Of a DNA stretch of 48,861 bases, positions 15,664-24,662 are shown piece after piece. The position numbers and the translations under genes were made by a program. Numbering within the stretch: the first letter of the stretch is position 1; every line of letters starts with the position of its first letter. Where the stretch lies: assembly GCA_964588705.1 (NCBI GenBank), contig CAZPQV010000010.1:1-48861 (forward strand), read 5' to 3'. The notes under the pieces are model-generated. The model did no database searches. It was not told the origin of the DNA and was given only the letters and a program-made list of their open reading frames with translations. The stretch is from CAZPQV01 sp964588705 (GTDB lineage Bacteria > Bacteroidota > Bacteroidia > Flavobacteriales > Weeksellaceae).

Positions 15664-17766
15664 TTATCTAAACTTAAGACTCACGCCAAACAGGAAATTA
15701 GTTCCTGCCTGTGCAAAGTAAATTGGTCCGTCCCAAATGTAACCGTTGTTAACATATTTCTTGTTGAACAGGTTGTTAACCATCAACTTCAGACCCACTT
15801 CTGTTCTCTTGAAAGGCAGATTATATTGCGCTGTAAAATCGGTTAAGAAATAGTCATCTAAAATATAATCTGCATTGTTCGTGTTGTCAAGATACTGCTC
15901 TCCAACATACTGATTCTGAATTCCTAAAGTGAAATTATCTACCGGCTTGAAATTCAGCAAAATATTACCAACCACATTTGGTGAAAACGAAATCGGCGTG
16001 TTTCCAAGATTGGTAACACCGTTATCGGTTTCCTGCTTGAAATCAATATTTTCGTTTTTACTTAAAGTCAGGTTTCCTGAAAGCTCCCACATTTTAGAAA
16101 GCCTTGCCAAAGCTGCCAATTCAACACCCATTCTGTACGATTCCCCTGAATTTCTTTTAATAAACGATCCGACATCGTTAATCTCACCGCTTAGAACCAA
16201 CTGATTTACATAGTTCATATAATAAGCATTGGCAGAAAGTGAGAATTTATTTCCAAAATTCTTTTCGATTCCCGCTTCAAAGTCATGTAGCGTTTCTTCT
16301 TTGGTTTCCGGATTTGCAAACAGGTCATCTCTGTTCGGTTCGCGGCTCGCCTGAGCATAAGAAAAGAACAGTTTTCCTGCAGGAATCTTATAATTTACCC
16401 CGGCTTTTGGATTGAAAAACAGCCAATTCTTGTCCATTTCCATTCCTTCACCATCACCTTGCAATACAATTTTCGTGTTGTAATCGATATTACGTAACTG
16501 TAAATCCCCGAAAAATTCAAAATTCCCAACTTTATAAATGGCTTTAGCAAAACCGGCAACTTCGTTTTTAAGTGAATTGTTTCTGTAATATTCGTGCTCA
16601 TTAATCTGCGGGAAAAAGACTCCGGTTACCTCGCCATAATGCCTTCCGTAATATTGGTTTCCAACAATTCCGAAATTCAAATCTATATTTTCGAATTTAC
16701 CGTAAAGTGTAGAAACCATTCCGTAAAAATCGTTATTCAGCCATTTTCTACGGATGAAATCTGTCGCAGTTACCGTTCCCTGATTCCCAAGGTTATATTT
16801 CGAAAATTTAGAGTCTTGTTTATAGTTCTCGTAATAGCCTTTCCCTTTGGTATAGTGGAAAGTGGTTTCAAGATTCCAGCGGTCACTGAACTCCTGTTCC
16901 CAAAGCAACTGATAATGATTTTGACCGTAATTATCGGTTTCATTATCGTAATAATCTACAATCTCAGACCAGTCGGAATTGTAAATCGCACCCGAATAAT
17001 TGAACTTCGGGTTTGTCTCCCATGTGGATTTATCAATTCCGTTCCAGGCCTGATATGTTTTTTCTTTTCCTCCGAATGCCATCAAACGGAGTCTTGTCTT
17101 GTTTTCTTCGAAAAGTGCGGTGAAGTTATATGAACTCAGATCCGAAAAAGCGCGGTCGATATATCCGTCTGAATGGATGTTTGTATATCGTCCCATCAAA
17201 GAAAGTCTGTCGTTCCAGAATTTTCCTGAGCCAACTTCTGCAGAATATTTATAGGTATTAAATGAACCGTAAGTGTTATCTGACTTTACGTAAAACTGAT
17301 TTTCAGGATTTTTGGAAATCACATTTACACTTGCTCCGAACGCCGAAACTCCGTTTGAAGAAGTCCCAACACCTCTCTGAATAATAATCTGCGATGCAGA
17401 ACTCGTTAAATCCGGAACATCTACGAAGAACGTTCCCTGAGATTCGGAGTCGTTATACGGCACACCATTCATCATCACGTTGATGGAAGTTCCGCCAACA
17501 CCACGAATTCTGAAACCTGTGTATCCAACACCGTTCCCTGCATCTGAAGTCGAAATTACTGATGTTTGATTTTTGAGAAGAATTGGCAAATCCTGTCCGA
17601 GGTTTTTGTGATCCAAATCTTTTTGCACGTTGATGATTTCTTTCGAAACCGGCAATCTTTTTGTGAAATTCACAGCTTCAATCTGCGATTCCATAATCGT
17701 GTCGCTTTTTACTTGCGCCACTGCAAGAGGACTTATGCAAAGCCCTAAAATAAAAAATCCTTTCAT
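15664..17766 (-). CDS. TonB-dependent outer-membrane receptor under TPP control
   Basis: A 700-residue outer-membrane transporter with signal peptide (ending near PLAVAQ), a plug domain (about 45-160; GVGYTGFRIRGVGGTSINVM, MNGVPYND, IIIQRGVGTSSNGVSAFGAS) and a 22-strand-type beta barrel ending in an aromatic-rich strand (FLFGVSLKFR). The plug and final LFNKKYVNNGY motif are classic. The TPP riboswitch at 17838-17913 in its leader indicates import of thiamine or a precursor; this is inferred from regulation, since no thi genes are adjacent. It lacks an N-terminal carboxypeptidase-regulatory domain. A terminator closes a one-gene transcript. Confidence 0.94.
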   Translation of the reverse strand: MKGFFILGLCISPLAVAQVKSDTIMESQIEAVNFTKRLPVSKEIINVQKDLDHKNLGQDLPILLKNQTSVISTSDAGNGVGYTGFRIRGVGGTSINVMMNGVPYNDSESQGTFFVDVPDLTSSASQIIIQRGVGTSSNGVSAFGASVNVISKNPENQFYVKSDNTYGSFNTYKYSAEVGSGKFWNDRLSLMGRYTNIHSDGYIDRAFSDLSSYNFTALFEENKTRLRLMAFGGKEKTYQAWNGIDKSTWETNPKFNYSGAIYNSDWSEIVDYYDNETDNYGQNHYQLLWEQEFSDRWNLETTFHYTKGKGYYENYKQDSKFSKYNLGNQGTVTATDFIRRKWLNNDFYGMVSTLYGKFENIDLNFGIVGNQYYGRHYGEVTGVFFPQINEHEYYRNNSLKNEVAGFAKAIYKVGNFEFFGDLQLRNIDYNTKIVLQGDGEGMEMDKNWLFFNPKAGVNYKIPAGKLFFSYAQASREPNRDDLFANPETKEETLHDFEAGIEKNFGNKFSLSANAYYMNYVNQLVLSGEINDVGSFIKRNSGESYRMGVELAALARLSKMWELSGNLTLSKNENIDFKQETDNGVTNLGNTPISFSPNVVGNILLNFKPVDNFTLGIQNQYVGEQYLDNTNNADYILDDYFLTDFTAQYNLPFKRTEVGLKLMVNNLFNKKYVNNGYIWDGPIYFAQAGTNFLFGVSLKFR

Positions 17767-17837
17767 TCTTTTAATTTTGATTAATTAATTGAATAAAAGG
17801 GGTAAAAGTTATCCGTGAACTCTAAAAGATAAATCTT

Positions 17838-17913
17838 TCGGAGATTCCCTAAACAGCATTACCTGTTCCAGGTTCATCGGGTATAATCTCAGCCACCATT
17901 GCAGCACCCCTTT
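17838..17913 (-). promoter_or_regulatory. TPP (thiamine pyrophosphate) riboswitch
   Basis: Read on the minus strand, the conserved parts occur in order: GGGGTGCT (from 17910), GGCTGAGATTATACCC (CTGAGA at 17892-17887, ACCC at 17882-17879), GATGAACCTGGAACAGG, TAATGCTG, and TTTAGGGAA. These match the THI element, including the TGAACCT and TAATGC loops that bind TPP. The receptor gene starts 72 bases downstream, so binding would lower its expression. A candidate competing helix links 17906-17916 with 17792-17803. Confidence 0.93.
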
Positions 17914-17924
17914 ATTTTCGGATG

Positions 17925-17932
17925 CAAACTTA
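17925..17932 (-). promoter_or_regulatory. Candidate -7 element of the riboswitch-receptor transcript
   Basis: TAAGTTTG on the minus strand would start transcription near 17921, just before the aptamer. No TTG is seen at the right distance. Confidence 0.5.
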
Positions 17933-17944
17933 AGGAATATTTAT

Positions 17945-18691
17945 TTAATACGCCATATTTTTATCATCAATGAAAAAATACTCTTTCCCATCCATAGTTA
18001 CCTCGAAGAGCCGTGCCAGTTTCCAACTGAAATTTCTCTTGATATCGGCATAAATAAATGGAATAACAACTTTGCCTTCAATGTTAATGACACCAAACTT
18101 GTTATCGAGAACCGCAATAATCATAGGATTTCTCAAATCATCACCTTCCAAAATATGCAGATACTGAAACTGCGGGTAAATGATGTACTGACGGTAATCC
18201 ATCTCATTTTCAAAGTTTTTACGGTCGATTACACCATAATAACCTTGCCTTACATATGAATGAAACATCTGTTCTTTATACTCAAAAGGGCATTTTGCTA
18301 AATCTGAATCTTTATAACGATACGCTATTTTTCCGGCCATATTAATCCGGTAATCTACTCCGGCTTTTCTGACGGATGAATATTTATTCGACCCAAACTT
18401 TCTTACTTTCTCATTTGGAGAATTCAAAAGATTGCAGTCTTCTGCAAAAAAACCGACATTACTGTATTGGTATGGAATTATCACTTTGCCTCTTTGGTTG
18501 ACAAAGCCAAACAGACCATTTTTCTTTTGTGGAATTAAAGCTGGAATTGAGTCGTTGATCTTTTCTAAATCAGGATTTGGTTTAGAAACTGAAACAGTTG
18601 TTTTAACCGCGGGTTTCTTTACGCTCTTGCTTTGCCCGGAAAAAACTGTGACAAAAAATACAACAATCAATAAACTTAAAATCTTCTTCAT
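17945..18691 (-). CDS. Secreted WG-repeat protein
   Basis: A 248-residue protein with a signal peptide (ILSLLIVVFFVTVFSGQS). It contains WG-type repeats of the form GLFGFVNQRGKVIIPYQYSN (about residue 60), QGYYGVIDRKNF, and NKFGVINIEGKVVIPFIYAD (about 205). Such proteins are frequent in Bacteroidota and often report an envelope or surface role, but no function is established. No membrane span beyond the signal. It ends about 30 bases before the riboswitch aptamer of the next gene, on the same strand, and 170 bases of divergent spacer separate it from aconitase. Confidence 0.82.
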   Translation of the reverse strand: MKKILSLLIVVFFVTVFSGQSKSVKKPAVKTTVSVSKPNPDLEKINDSIPALIPQKKNGLFGFVNQRGKVIIPYQYSNVGFFAEDCNLLNSPNEKVRKFGSNKYSSVRKAGVDYRINMAGKIAYRYKDSDLAKCPFEYKEQMFHSYVRQGYYGVIDRKNFENEMDYRQYIIYPQFQYLHILEGDDLRNPMIIAVLDNKFGVINIEGKVVIPFIYADIKRNFSWKLARLFEVTMDGKEYFFIDDKNMAY

Positions 18692-18818
18692 GAAATGTGT
18701 TTTTGCAAAATCGCTGCCAAAAATAAGAATTTAAAATTAGAGCCAATAAATAGATTCACAGCATATAATTTATATGTAATCTAAATTAAAAACAATTCCG
18801 AAAATCCTTTATTTTTCG

Positions 18819-18826
18819 TAAATTTG
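18819..18826 (+). promoter_or_regulatory. Candidate -7 element of the aconitase gene
   Basis: TAAATTTG 37 bases before the ATG at 18864. The -33 position is degenerate (TTC rather than TTG). Confidence 0.5.
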
Positions 18827-18863
18827 ACAATCAAAAATTGATTAATCAAAAACATTTTACGAT

Positions 18864-21137
18864 ATGACTTTTGACATTGATATGATCAAAAAGGTGTACG
18901 AACGTTACCCTGCAAGAGTAGAGGCTGCAAGAAAAGCCGTGGGTAAGCCGCTTACACTTGCAGAAAAGATTCTTTACACACACCTTTGGCAAGGAGACGC
19001 AACTGAAGCTTACGAAAGAGGAAACTCTTATGTAGATTTCGCTCCGGACAGAGTGGCAATGCAGGACGCAACAGCTCAAATGGCACTTCTTCAGTTTATG
19101 CAGGCAGGAAAAGCAAAAGTTGCCGTTCCTTCTACTGCACATGCCGACCACCTTATTCAGGCAAAAGTTGGCGCTGAAAAAGATTTACAGGAAGCTATCA
19201 ACAAAAACTCTGAAGTTTTCAATTTCCTGAGTTCTGTTTGTGATAAATATGGTATCGGTTTCTGGAAACCGGGCGCAGGGATTATTCACCAGGTAGTTCT
19301 TGAAAACTACGCATTCCCGGGAGGAATGATGATTGGAACCGACTCGCACACCGTAAACGCAGGTGGTTTGGGTATGGTTGCCATCGGAGTTGGTGGAGCT
19401 GATGCCGTGGATGTAATGGCAGGAATGCCTTGGGAACTGAAAATGCCAAAACTTATCGGTGTAAAACTTACCGGAAAACTAAACGGCTGGACTTCTCCAA
19501 AAGATGTTATCCTAAAAGTTTCAGGAATTCTTACCGTAAAAGGTGGTACAGGATGCATCGTTGAATATTTCGGCGAAGGTGCGCAATCGATGTCAGCAAC
19601 AGGTAAAGGAACCATCTGTAACATGGGTGCTGAAATCGGTGCAACAACTTCTACTTTCGGATATGATGATTCGATGAGAAGATATCTTGCTGCAACCGGA
19701 AGACAGGATGTTGTTGATGCGGCAGATAAAATTGCTGAACACTTAACAGGTGACGCAGAAGTTTATGCAAACCCTGAACAATATTTCGACCAGGTTATTG
19801 AAATTAATCTCTCTGAACTGGCTCCGCATTTGAACGGTCCATTTACACCGGATTTGGCAACGCCTGTTTCCGAATTCAGAGCAAAAGCAGAAGCAAACGG
19901 ATGGCCTCTTGATGTAGAATGGGCGCTAATCGGTTCTTGTACAAACTCTTCTTACGAAGACCTTTCAAGAGCGGCTTCCATTGTTGAAGATGCTGTTGCA
20001 AAAGGTGTAAAACCAAAAGCAATTCTTGGTATTAACCCTGGATCTGAGCAGGTAAAATTCACTGCTGAAAGAGACGGTTTCTTAGATTCTTTCAGAAAAT
20101 TCGAAAACGCAAGAATATTTACCAATGCTTGCGGTCCTTGTATCGGACAGTGGGACAGAGAAGGTGCAGATAAAGGTGAGAAAAACTCTATCATCCACTC
20201 ATTCAACAGAAACTTTGCGAAAAGAGCGGACGGAAACCCAAATACACACGCTTTTGTAGCATCTCCTGAAATGGTGGCCGCCGTAGCGATTTCCGGAAGA
20301 CTGGATTTCAACCCAATTACCGACACATTAACCAATGCAAATGGCGAGAAGGTGAAACTTGATGAGCCAAAAGGTATTGAGCTTCCTGAAAAAGGATTTG
20401 ATGTTGGCGACAACGGATATCAGGCACCTTCTGAAGACGGTTCTTCAGTTCAGGTAATTGTAAACCCAACTTCAGACAGACTTCAGCTTCTTGAACCTTT
20501 CAAACCTTGGGATGGCAGTAATATTGAAGGCGCGAAAGTTCTGATTAAAGCATTCGGAAAATGTACTACCGACCACATCTCGATGGCTGGTCCATGGTTA
20601 AAATACAGAGGTCACCTTGATAATATTTCCAACAATATGCTCATCGGTGCGGTGAATGCTTATAATATGGAAACCAACAAAGTAAAGAATCAACTTAACG
20701 GTGAGTTTGGTGAAGTTCCTGCTGTTGCAAGAGCTTATAAAGCTGCCGGCGTTCCTTCCATCGTTGTAGGAGACGAAAACTACGGTGAAGGTTCTTCAAG
20801 AGAGCACGCTGCAATGGAGCCAAGACATCTTGGCGTAAGAGCAGTTCTTGTAAAATCTTTCGCACGTATCCACGAAACCAACCTGAAAAAACAGGGAATG
20901 CTTGGATTAACGTTTGCCGACAAAGCAGATTACGATAAAATTCAGGAAGACGACACTGTAAACTTCTTAGATTTAGATCAGTTTGCTCCTGGAAAACCGT
21001 TAACACTGGAATTCGTTCATGCTGACGGAAGCAAAGACACTGTTGTTGCAAACCACACGTATAACGAACAGCAAATCGGCTGGTTTAAAGCAGGTTCTGC
21101 TTTGAATCTGATTGCTGAAGAAGCGAAGAATTCTTAA
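18864..21137 (+). CDS. acn: Aconitate hydratase (mitochondrial-type)
   Basis: A 757-residue [4Fe-4S] enzyme converting citrate to isocitrate in the TCA cycle. The cluster cysteines are C359 (GSCTNSS), C423 and C426 (NACGPCIGQ), the same spacing as in mitochondrial aconitase. Domain order is the three-layer catalytic core then the swivelling C-terminal domain (about 590-757, with GDENYGEGSSREHAAMEPRH). Substrate motifs GTDSHTVNAGGLG and FIGKCTTDH-like GKCTTDHISMAGP are present. It resembles the mitochondrial aconitase more than AcnA or AcnB of E. coli. A strong terminator follows at 21179-21207, so it is a single-gene unit. Confidence 0.97.
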   Translation: MTFDIDMIKKVYERYPARVEAARKAVGKPLTLAEKILYTHLWQGDATEAYERGNSYVDFAPDRVAMQDATAQMALLQFMQAGKAKVAVPSTAHADHLIQAKVGAEKDLQEAINKNSEVFNFLSSVCDKYGIGFWKPGAGIIHQVVLENYAFPGGMMIGTDSHTVNAGGLGMVAIGVGGADAVDVMAGMPWELKMPKLIGVKLTGKLNGWTSPKDVILKVSGILTVKGGTGCIVEYFGEGAQSMSATGKGTICNMGAEIGATTSTFGYDDSMRRYLAATGRQDVVDAADKIAEHLTGDAEVYANPEQYFDQVIEINLSELAPHLNGPFTPDLATPVSEFRAKAEANGWPLDVEWALIGSCTNSSYEDLSRAASIVEDAVAKGVKPKAILGINPGSEQVKFTAERDGFLDSFRKFENARIFTNACGPCIGQWDREGADKGEKNSIIHSFNRNFAKRADGNPNTHAFVASPEMVAAVAISGRLDFNPITDTLTNANGEKVKLDEPKGIELPEKGFDVGDNGYQAPSEDGSSVQVIVNPTSDRLQLLEPFKPWDGSNIEGAKVLIKAFGKCTTDHISMAGPWLKYRGHLDNISNNMLIGAVNAYNMETNKVKNQLNGEFGEVPAVARAYKAAGVPSIVVGDENYGEGSSREHAAMEPRHLGVRAVLVKSFARIHETNLKKQGMLGLTFADKADYDKIQEDDTVNFLDLDQFAPGKPLTLEFVHADGSKDTVVANHTYNEQQIGWFKAGSALNLIAEEAKNS

Positions 21138-21178
21138 GATAAAGATTTCGGGTTAAACCGAGACTTTTCAGATATTAT

Positions 21179-21207
21179 AAACCGTTCATTTTTGAACGGT
21201 TTTTTTA
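21179..21207 (+). terminator. Intrinsic terminator of the aconitase gene
   Basis: AAACCGTTCA (21179-21188), loop TTTT, TGAACGGTTT (21193-21202), then a T run: ten perfect base pairs. Confidence 0.93.
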
Positions 21208-21300
21208 TTTTTATTCTAAATAAAATTTATGAACTATTTAATACATTATTATTAATATTAAATTTTTCATTTCTTAATGATTATTTTCTTGCTTTTTATT

Positions 21301-21308
21301 TAACTTTG
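21301..21308 (+). promoter_or_regulatory. Candidate -7 element of gdhA
   Basis: TAACTTTG lies 70 bases before the gdhA ATG. No TTG at 17-23 bases upstream. The region 21208-21377 is very AT-rich with no other signal. Confidence 0.5.
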
Positions 21309-21377
21309 CTACATAATTAATTAATTTATCAAAATATACTGTTATCGGTAAAGTGAATCTTATTCATAATCAAATAA

Positions 21378-22736
21378 ATGAAGAGAGAAATGGCAGAAAA
21401 ATTAATCCTTGAAGATTTTATTGAAAGTGTAAAACTGGAGAACCCAAACGAACCGGAATTCCATCAGGCCGTTGCCGAAGTTGCAGAAATATTAATTCCT
21501 TATATCAACGAAAATCCAAAATATCTGAAAAATAAAGTTTTGGAGCGTTTGGTAGAACCCGAGAGAGTCATTCAGTTTAAAGTAACCTGGATGGACGATA
21601 ATAACGAAATTCAAATCAATAAAGGTTATCGTGTGCAGATGAATTCCTGCATCGGTCCATATAAGGGTGGATTGCGGTTTCACCCTTCAGTAAATCTTGG
21701 CATTTTAAAGTTTCTGGCATTTGAACAAGTTTTCAAAAACAGTTTAACCACACTTCCGATGGGAGGCGGGAAAGGCGGCTCCAATTTTGATCCGAAAGGA
21801 AAATCGGATAATGAAATTATGAGATTCTGTAATGCTTTTATGGAAGAGCTTTCTAAACATATTGACGAAAACACGGATGTTCCGGCAGGCGATATTGGCG
21901 TTGGCGCACGAGAAATTGGATTTCTTTTTGGTCACTATAAAAGACTGAGAAACAAATTCACCGGAGTGCTTACCGGAAAAGGTCTTGACTATGGCGGTTC
22001 GCTGATTCGTCCTGAAGCCACAGGTTACGGACTACTCTACTTTGTTGAATCCATGCTGAAAGAAAAAAATGATACGCTTGAAGGCAAAACTGTAACGATT
22101 TCCGGATCAGGCAACGTAGCTTTGTTTTCCACAGAAAAATGTATTGAAATGGGTGCAAATGTCGTTACCCTTTCCGATTCTTCCGGATACATTTATGATG
22201 AAGAAGGCATTACCACGGAGAAACTCCAGAAAGTTTTCAAAATAAAACTTGACGATTACGAACGGATCAGTGAGTATGTGAAATATTTCCCGAATGCTAT
22301 ATTTGTTCCCGGCAAAACACCTTGGGAAGTAAAATGTGATATTGCATTGCCAAACGCTACCGAAAACGAACTGAATCTTGAAGATGCAAAAATGCTTCAT
22401 CAAAACGGATGCATACTTGTCGCTGAAGGCGCGAATATGCCCTGCACTCCGGATGCGATTCATTACTTCCTTAAAAATAACATTCTTTACGGTCCCGGAA
22501 AAGCAGCAAACGCAGGTGGAGTTGCAACTTCAGGACTGGAAATGTCACAAAATTCAATCCGCCAGAACTGGCACCGTGAAAAAGTAGATATGAGGCTGAA
22601 AATGATTATGCAAAATATTCACGCACAGTGTAAAAAATACGGTGAAGATGGCGGCAAAAACATCAATTATTTTAAAGGCGCCAATATTGCAGGATTTGTG
22701 AAAGTTGCGAATGCTTTGATTGCACAGGGATATTAA
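21378..22736 (+). CDS. gdhA: NADP-specific glutamate dehydrogenase
   Basis: A 452-residue enzyme making glutamate from 2-oxoglutarate and ammonia with NADPH. The substrate-binding core is GPYKGGLRFHPSVN, then LPMGGGKGGSNFDPKGK with the catalytic lysine, and the PAGDIGVGAREIGF loop. The Rossmann part has TVTISGSGNVA. Length and the N-terminal NPNEPEFHQAVAEV fit the hexameric NADP enzyme of bacteria. A second ATG 4 codons downstream (21390) is also possible. The stop codon TAA is immediately followed by the stop of the convergent pseudouridine synthase gene with no spacer. Confidence 0.95.
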   Translation: MKREMAEKLILEDFIESVKLENPNEPEFHQAVAEVAEILIPYINENPKYLKNKVLERLVEPERVIQFKVTWMDDNNEIQINKGYRVQMNSCIGPYKGGLRFHPSVNLGILKFLAFEQVFKNSLTTLPMGGGKGGSNFDPKGKSDNEIMRFCNAFMEELSKHIDENTDVPAGDIGVGAREIGFLFGHYKRLRNKFTGVLTGKGLDYGGSLIRPEATGYGLLYFVESMLKEKNDTLEGKTVTISGSGNVALFSTEKCIEMGANVVTLSDSSGYIYDEEGITTEKLQKVFKIKLDDYERISEYVKYFPNAIFVPGKTPWEVKCDIALPNATENELNLEDAKMLHQNGCILVAEGANMPCTPDAIHYFLKNNILYGPGKAANAGGVATSGLEMSQNSIRQNWHREKVDMRLKMIMQNIHAQCKKYGEDGGKNINYFKGANIAGFVKVANALIAQGY

Positions 22737-23438
22737 TTATTGCTCACAAGCTTTCCAAACCGCATCATTCTGAGGGACCGGTGCAACAATCTCCATTTCT
22801 TCTTTTGTAACGGGATGTATGAACTGAAGTTTTCTGGCATGAAGCGAAATTCCACCATCGGGATTGGAACGGGGCGAACCGTATTTTAAATCACCCTTTA
22901 TCGGAACACCTGTTTTGGATAACTGTGCCCGGATTTGATGATGACGCCCGGTTTCTAAATCAACTTCAAGTAAAAGATAGTTATCTAAAGATTTCAGAAT
23001 ATTATACGTGAGAATCGCTTCTTTCGCGCCGTCGGTTGCTCTTGGAAAAACATTCGCTTTATTATTTTTCTCATTCTTTTTCAGGTAATGAACCAAACGT
23101 TGCGATGAAGGAATCGGTTCTTTGGCGACAACTGCCCAATATGTTTTTTTGATTTCACGGTTTTTCACCATTTGCGTGAGGCGTGATAGTGCTTTGGAAG
23201 TTTTGGAGTAAATCACCAATCCTGAAGTCGGCCGGTCTATTCTGTGTACCAAACCGAGATATACATTCCCGGGTTTTTCATCCCGAACTTTTATGAAATC
23301 TTTAATCATTTCCAACAAAGAATCATCGCCGGTTTTATCTCCCTGAACCAATTGCCCAACCTTTTTATTAACAATTAAAAGGTGATTGTCTTCGTAAACG
23401 ATTTGTGATTCTTCGAATGTTAAGCGTCGGTCTTCCAT
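22737..23438 (-). CDS. RluA-family pseudouridine synthase
   Basis: A 233-residue RNA pseudouridine synthase acting on rRNA or tRNA. The catalytic aspartate lies in LVHRIDRPTSGLVIYSKTSK near residue 70. Further conserved parts are KTYWAVV, LETGRHHQIRAQL and GDLKYG. No S4 domain is present at the N-terminus, which distinguishes it from RluC and RluD types. The target uridine is not determined by the sequence. The gene follows the small membrane gene by 11 bases in the panB operon and converges on gdhA with no gap. Confidence 0.9.
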   Translation of the reverse strand: MEDRRLTFEESQIVYEDNHLLIVNKKVGQLVQGDKTGDDSLLEMIKDFIKVRDEKPGNVYLGLVHRIDRPTSGLVIYSKTSKALSRLTQMVKNREIKKTYWAVVAKEPIPSSQRLVHYLKKNEKNNKANVFPRATDGAKEAILTYNILKSLDNYLLLEVDLETGRHHQIRAQLSKTGVPIKGDLKYGSPRSNPDGGISLHARKLQFIHPVTKEEMEIVAPVPQNDAVWKACEQ

Positions 23439-23449
23439 TTAGAAATACA

Positions 23450-23776
23450 TCACTGTCTTCTCGGCATTTTCGGACGGTTGAACAGAGAAATCAGAACTCC
23501 TGCAAACAGCCCAATTGTTTTTACTGCAGAAAAACGGTTTTCAACCGGAATAAAAGCACCAATAATACAAAGTGCAGCTGCAATATACATTGGATAAATG
23601 AAAGTTTTATTCGTAATAAGCGGCGTCATCAAAGCGAAACTCGCACCAATTAAAATATAGAAAAGTTTCTGATAAAGAAAATCGTTGACTTCCGGCGAAA
23701 AGAAATTAAACCATCCTGCAAGCAGACAAATAAGTGCTGCAATGGAAACATAAGCCTGTAGTGCGGTGTTGCTCAT
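23450..23776 (-). CDS. Small four-helix membrane protein
   Basis: About 108 residues with four hydrophobic segments (approximately AYVSIAALICLLAGWF, LFYILIGASFALMTPL, IYPMYIAAALCIIGAFI and AVKTIGLFAGVLISLF) and a positively charged C-terminus ending KMPRRQ. I do not recognise a family. The start at ATG 23776 is one base after the panB stop; a GTG five codons upstream (23791) would overlap panB by 14 bases. It is sandwiched between panB and the pseudouridine synthase gene in one transcript. Confidence 0.7.
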   Translation of the reverse strand: MSNTALQAYVSIAALICLLAGWFNFFSPEVNDFLYQKLFYILIGASFALMTPLITNKTFIYPMYIAAALCIIGAFIPVENRFSAVKTIGLFAGVLISLFNRPKMPRRQ

Positions 23777-23777
23777 A

Positions 23778-24593
23778 TTAGTAACTTTCACTTTCGTTAG
23801 GGAAATCGCCGGTTTTTACATCTTTCACGTATTGCGAAACCGCTCCTGTAATTTCAGTATGTAAATCAAGGTATCTTCTCAGGAATTTCGGCGAAAAGCC
23901 TTTATTCATTCCTACCATATCATGATAAACCAAAACCTGTCCGTCACAATCAGGACCAGCGCCGATTCCGATGGTTGGAATCGAAATACTTTCGGTAACT
24001 TTCTTCGCCAGTTCCGCAGGAATTTTTTCCAAAACCAAAGCGAAGCAACCCAGCTCTTCAACCAATTTTGCGTCGCTGATAAGTTTTTCGGCTTCAGCAT
24101 CTTCTTTGGCCCTTACTTTATATGTTCCGAACTGATAAATAGACTGCGGCGTCAAACCAAGATGTGCCATTACAGGAATTCCTGCATTTACAATTTTCTT
24201 GATTGATTTCTCAATTTCAGCACCACCTTCAATTTTAATGGCATGTGCACCACCTTCTTTCATCATTCTTACGGCAGATTCCAATGCTTTTTCAGGATTA
24301 CTTTGGTAAGTCCCGAACGGAAGATCTGCAACCACCAACGCCCTGTCGATGCCACGAACAACACATTGCGTGTGGTAAATCATTTGGTCTAAAGTAATTG
24401 GCAAAGTCGTTTCGTGACCAGCCATTACATTTGCTGCAGAATCGCCTACCAGAACGGTATCAATTCCGCCAGCATCCACCATTTTTGCAGTTGTAAAATC
24501 GTATGCGGTAAGCATTGTGATTTTTTCCTTGTCGAATTTCATTTTTCGCAAGGTCTCGGTGGTAATTTTCTTGATTTCAGAATGTACTGACAT
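23778..24593 (-). CDS. panB: 3-methyl-2-oxobutanoate hydroxymethyltransferase
   Basis: First committed enzyme of pantothenate (vitamin B5) synthesis: adds a hydroxymethyl group from 5,10-methylene-THF to 2-oxoisovalerate. The 271-residue protein has the early MLTAYDFTTAKMVDAGG, DTVLVGDSAANVMAGHE metal-binding segment, LPFGTYQSNPEKAL, and IPTIGIGAGPDCDGQVLVYHD. All are typical of PanB. It heads a minus-strand run with a small membrane protein and an RluA-type enzyme. The panC and panD genes are not present in the window. Confidence 0.97.
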   Translation of the reverse strand: MSVHSEIKKITTETLRKMKFDKEKITMLTAYDFTTAKMVDAGGIDTVLVGDSAANVMAGHETTLPITLDQMIYHTQCVVRGIDRALVVADLPFGTYQSNPEKALESAVRMMKEGGAHAIKIEGGAEIEKSIKKIVNAGIPVMAHLGLTPQSIYQFGTYKVRAKEDAEAEKLISDAKLVEELGCFALVLEKIPAELAKKVTESISIPTIGIGAGPDCDGQVLVYHDMVGMNKGFSPKFLRRYLDLHTEITGAVSQYVKDVKTGDFPNESESY

Positions 24594-24662
24594 GAGAATT
24601 GGTTTGGTTTTTTGTTCAAAGATTAATCAAATTCTGTAGTAGAACCTGATGACAGAACAAAA

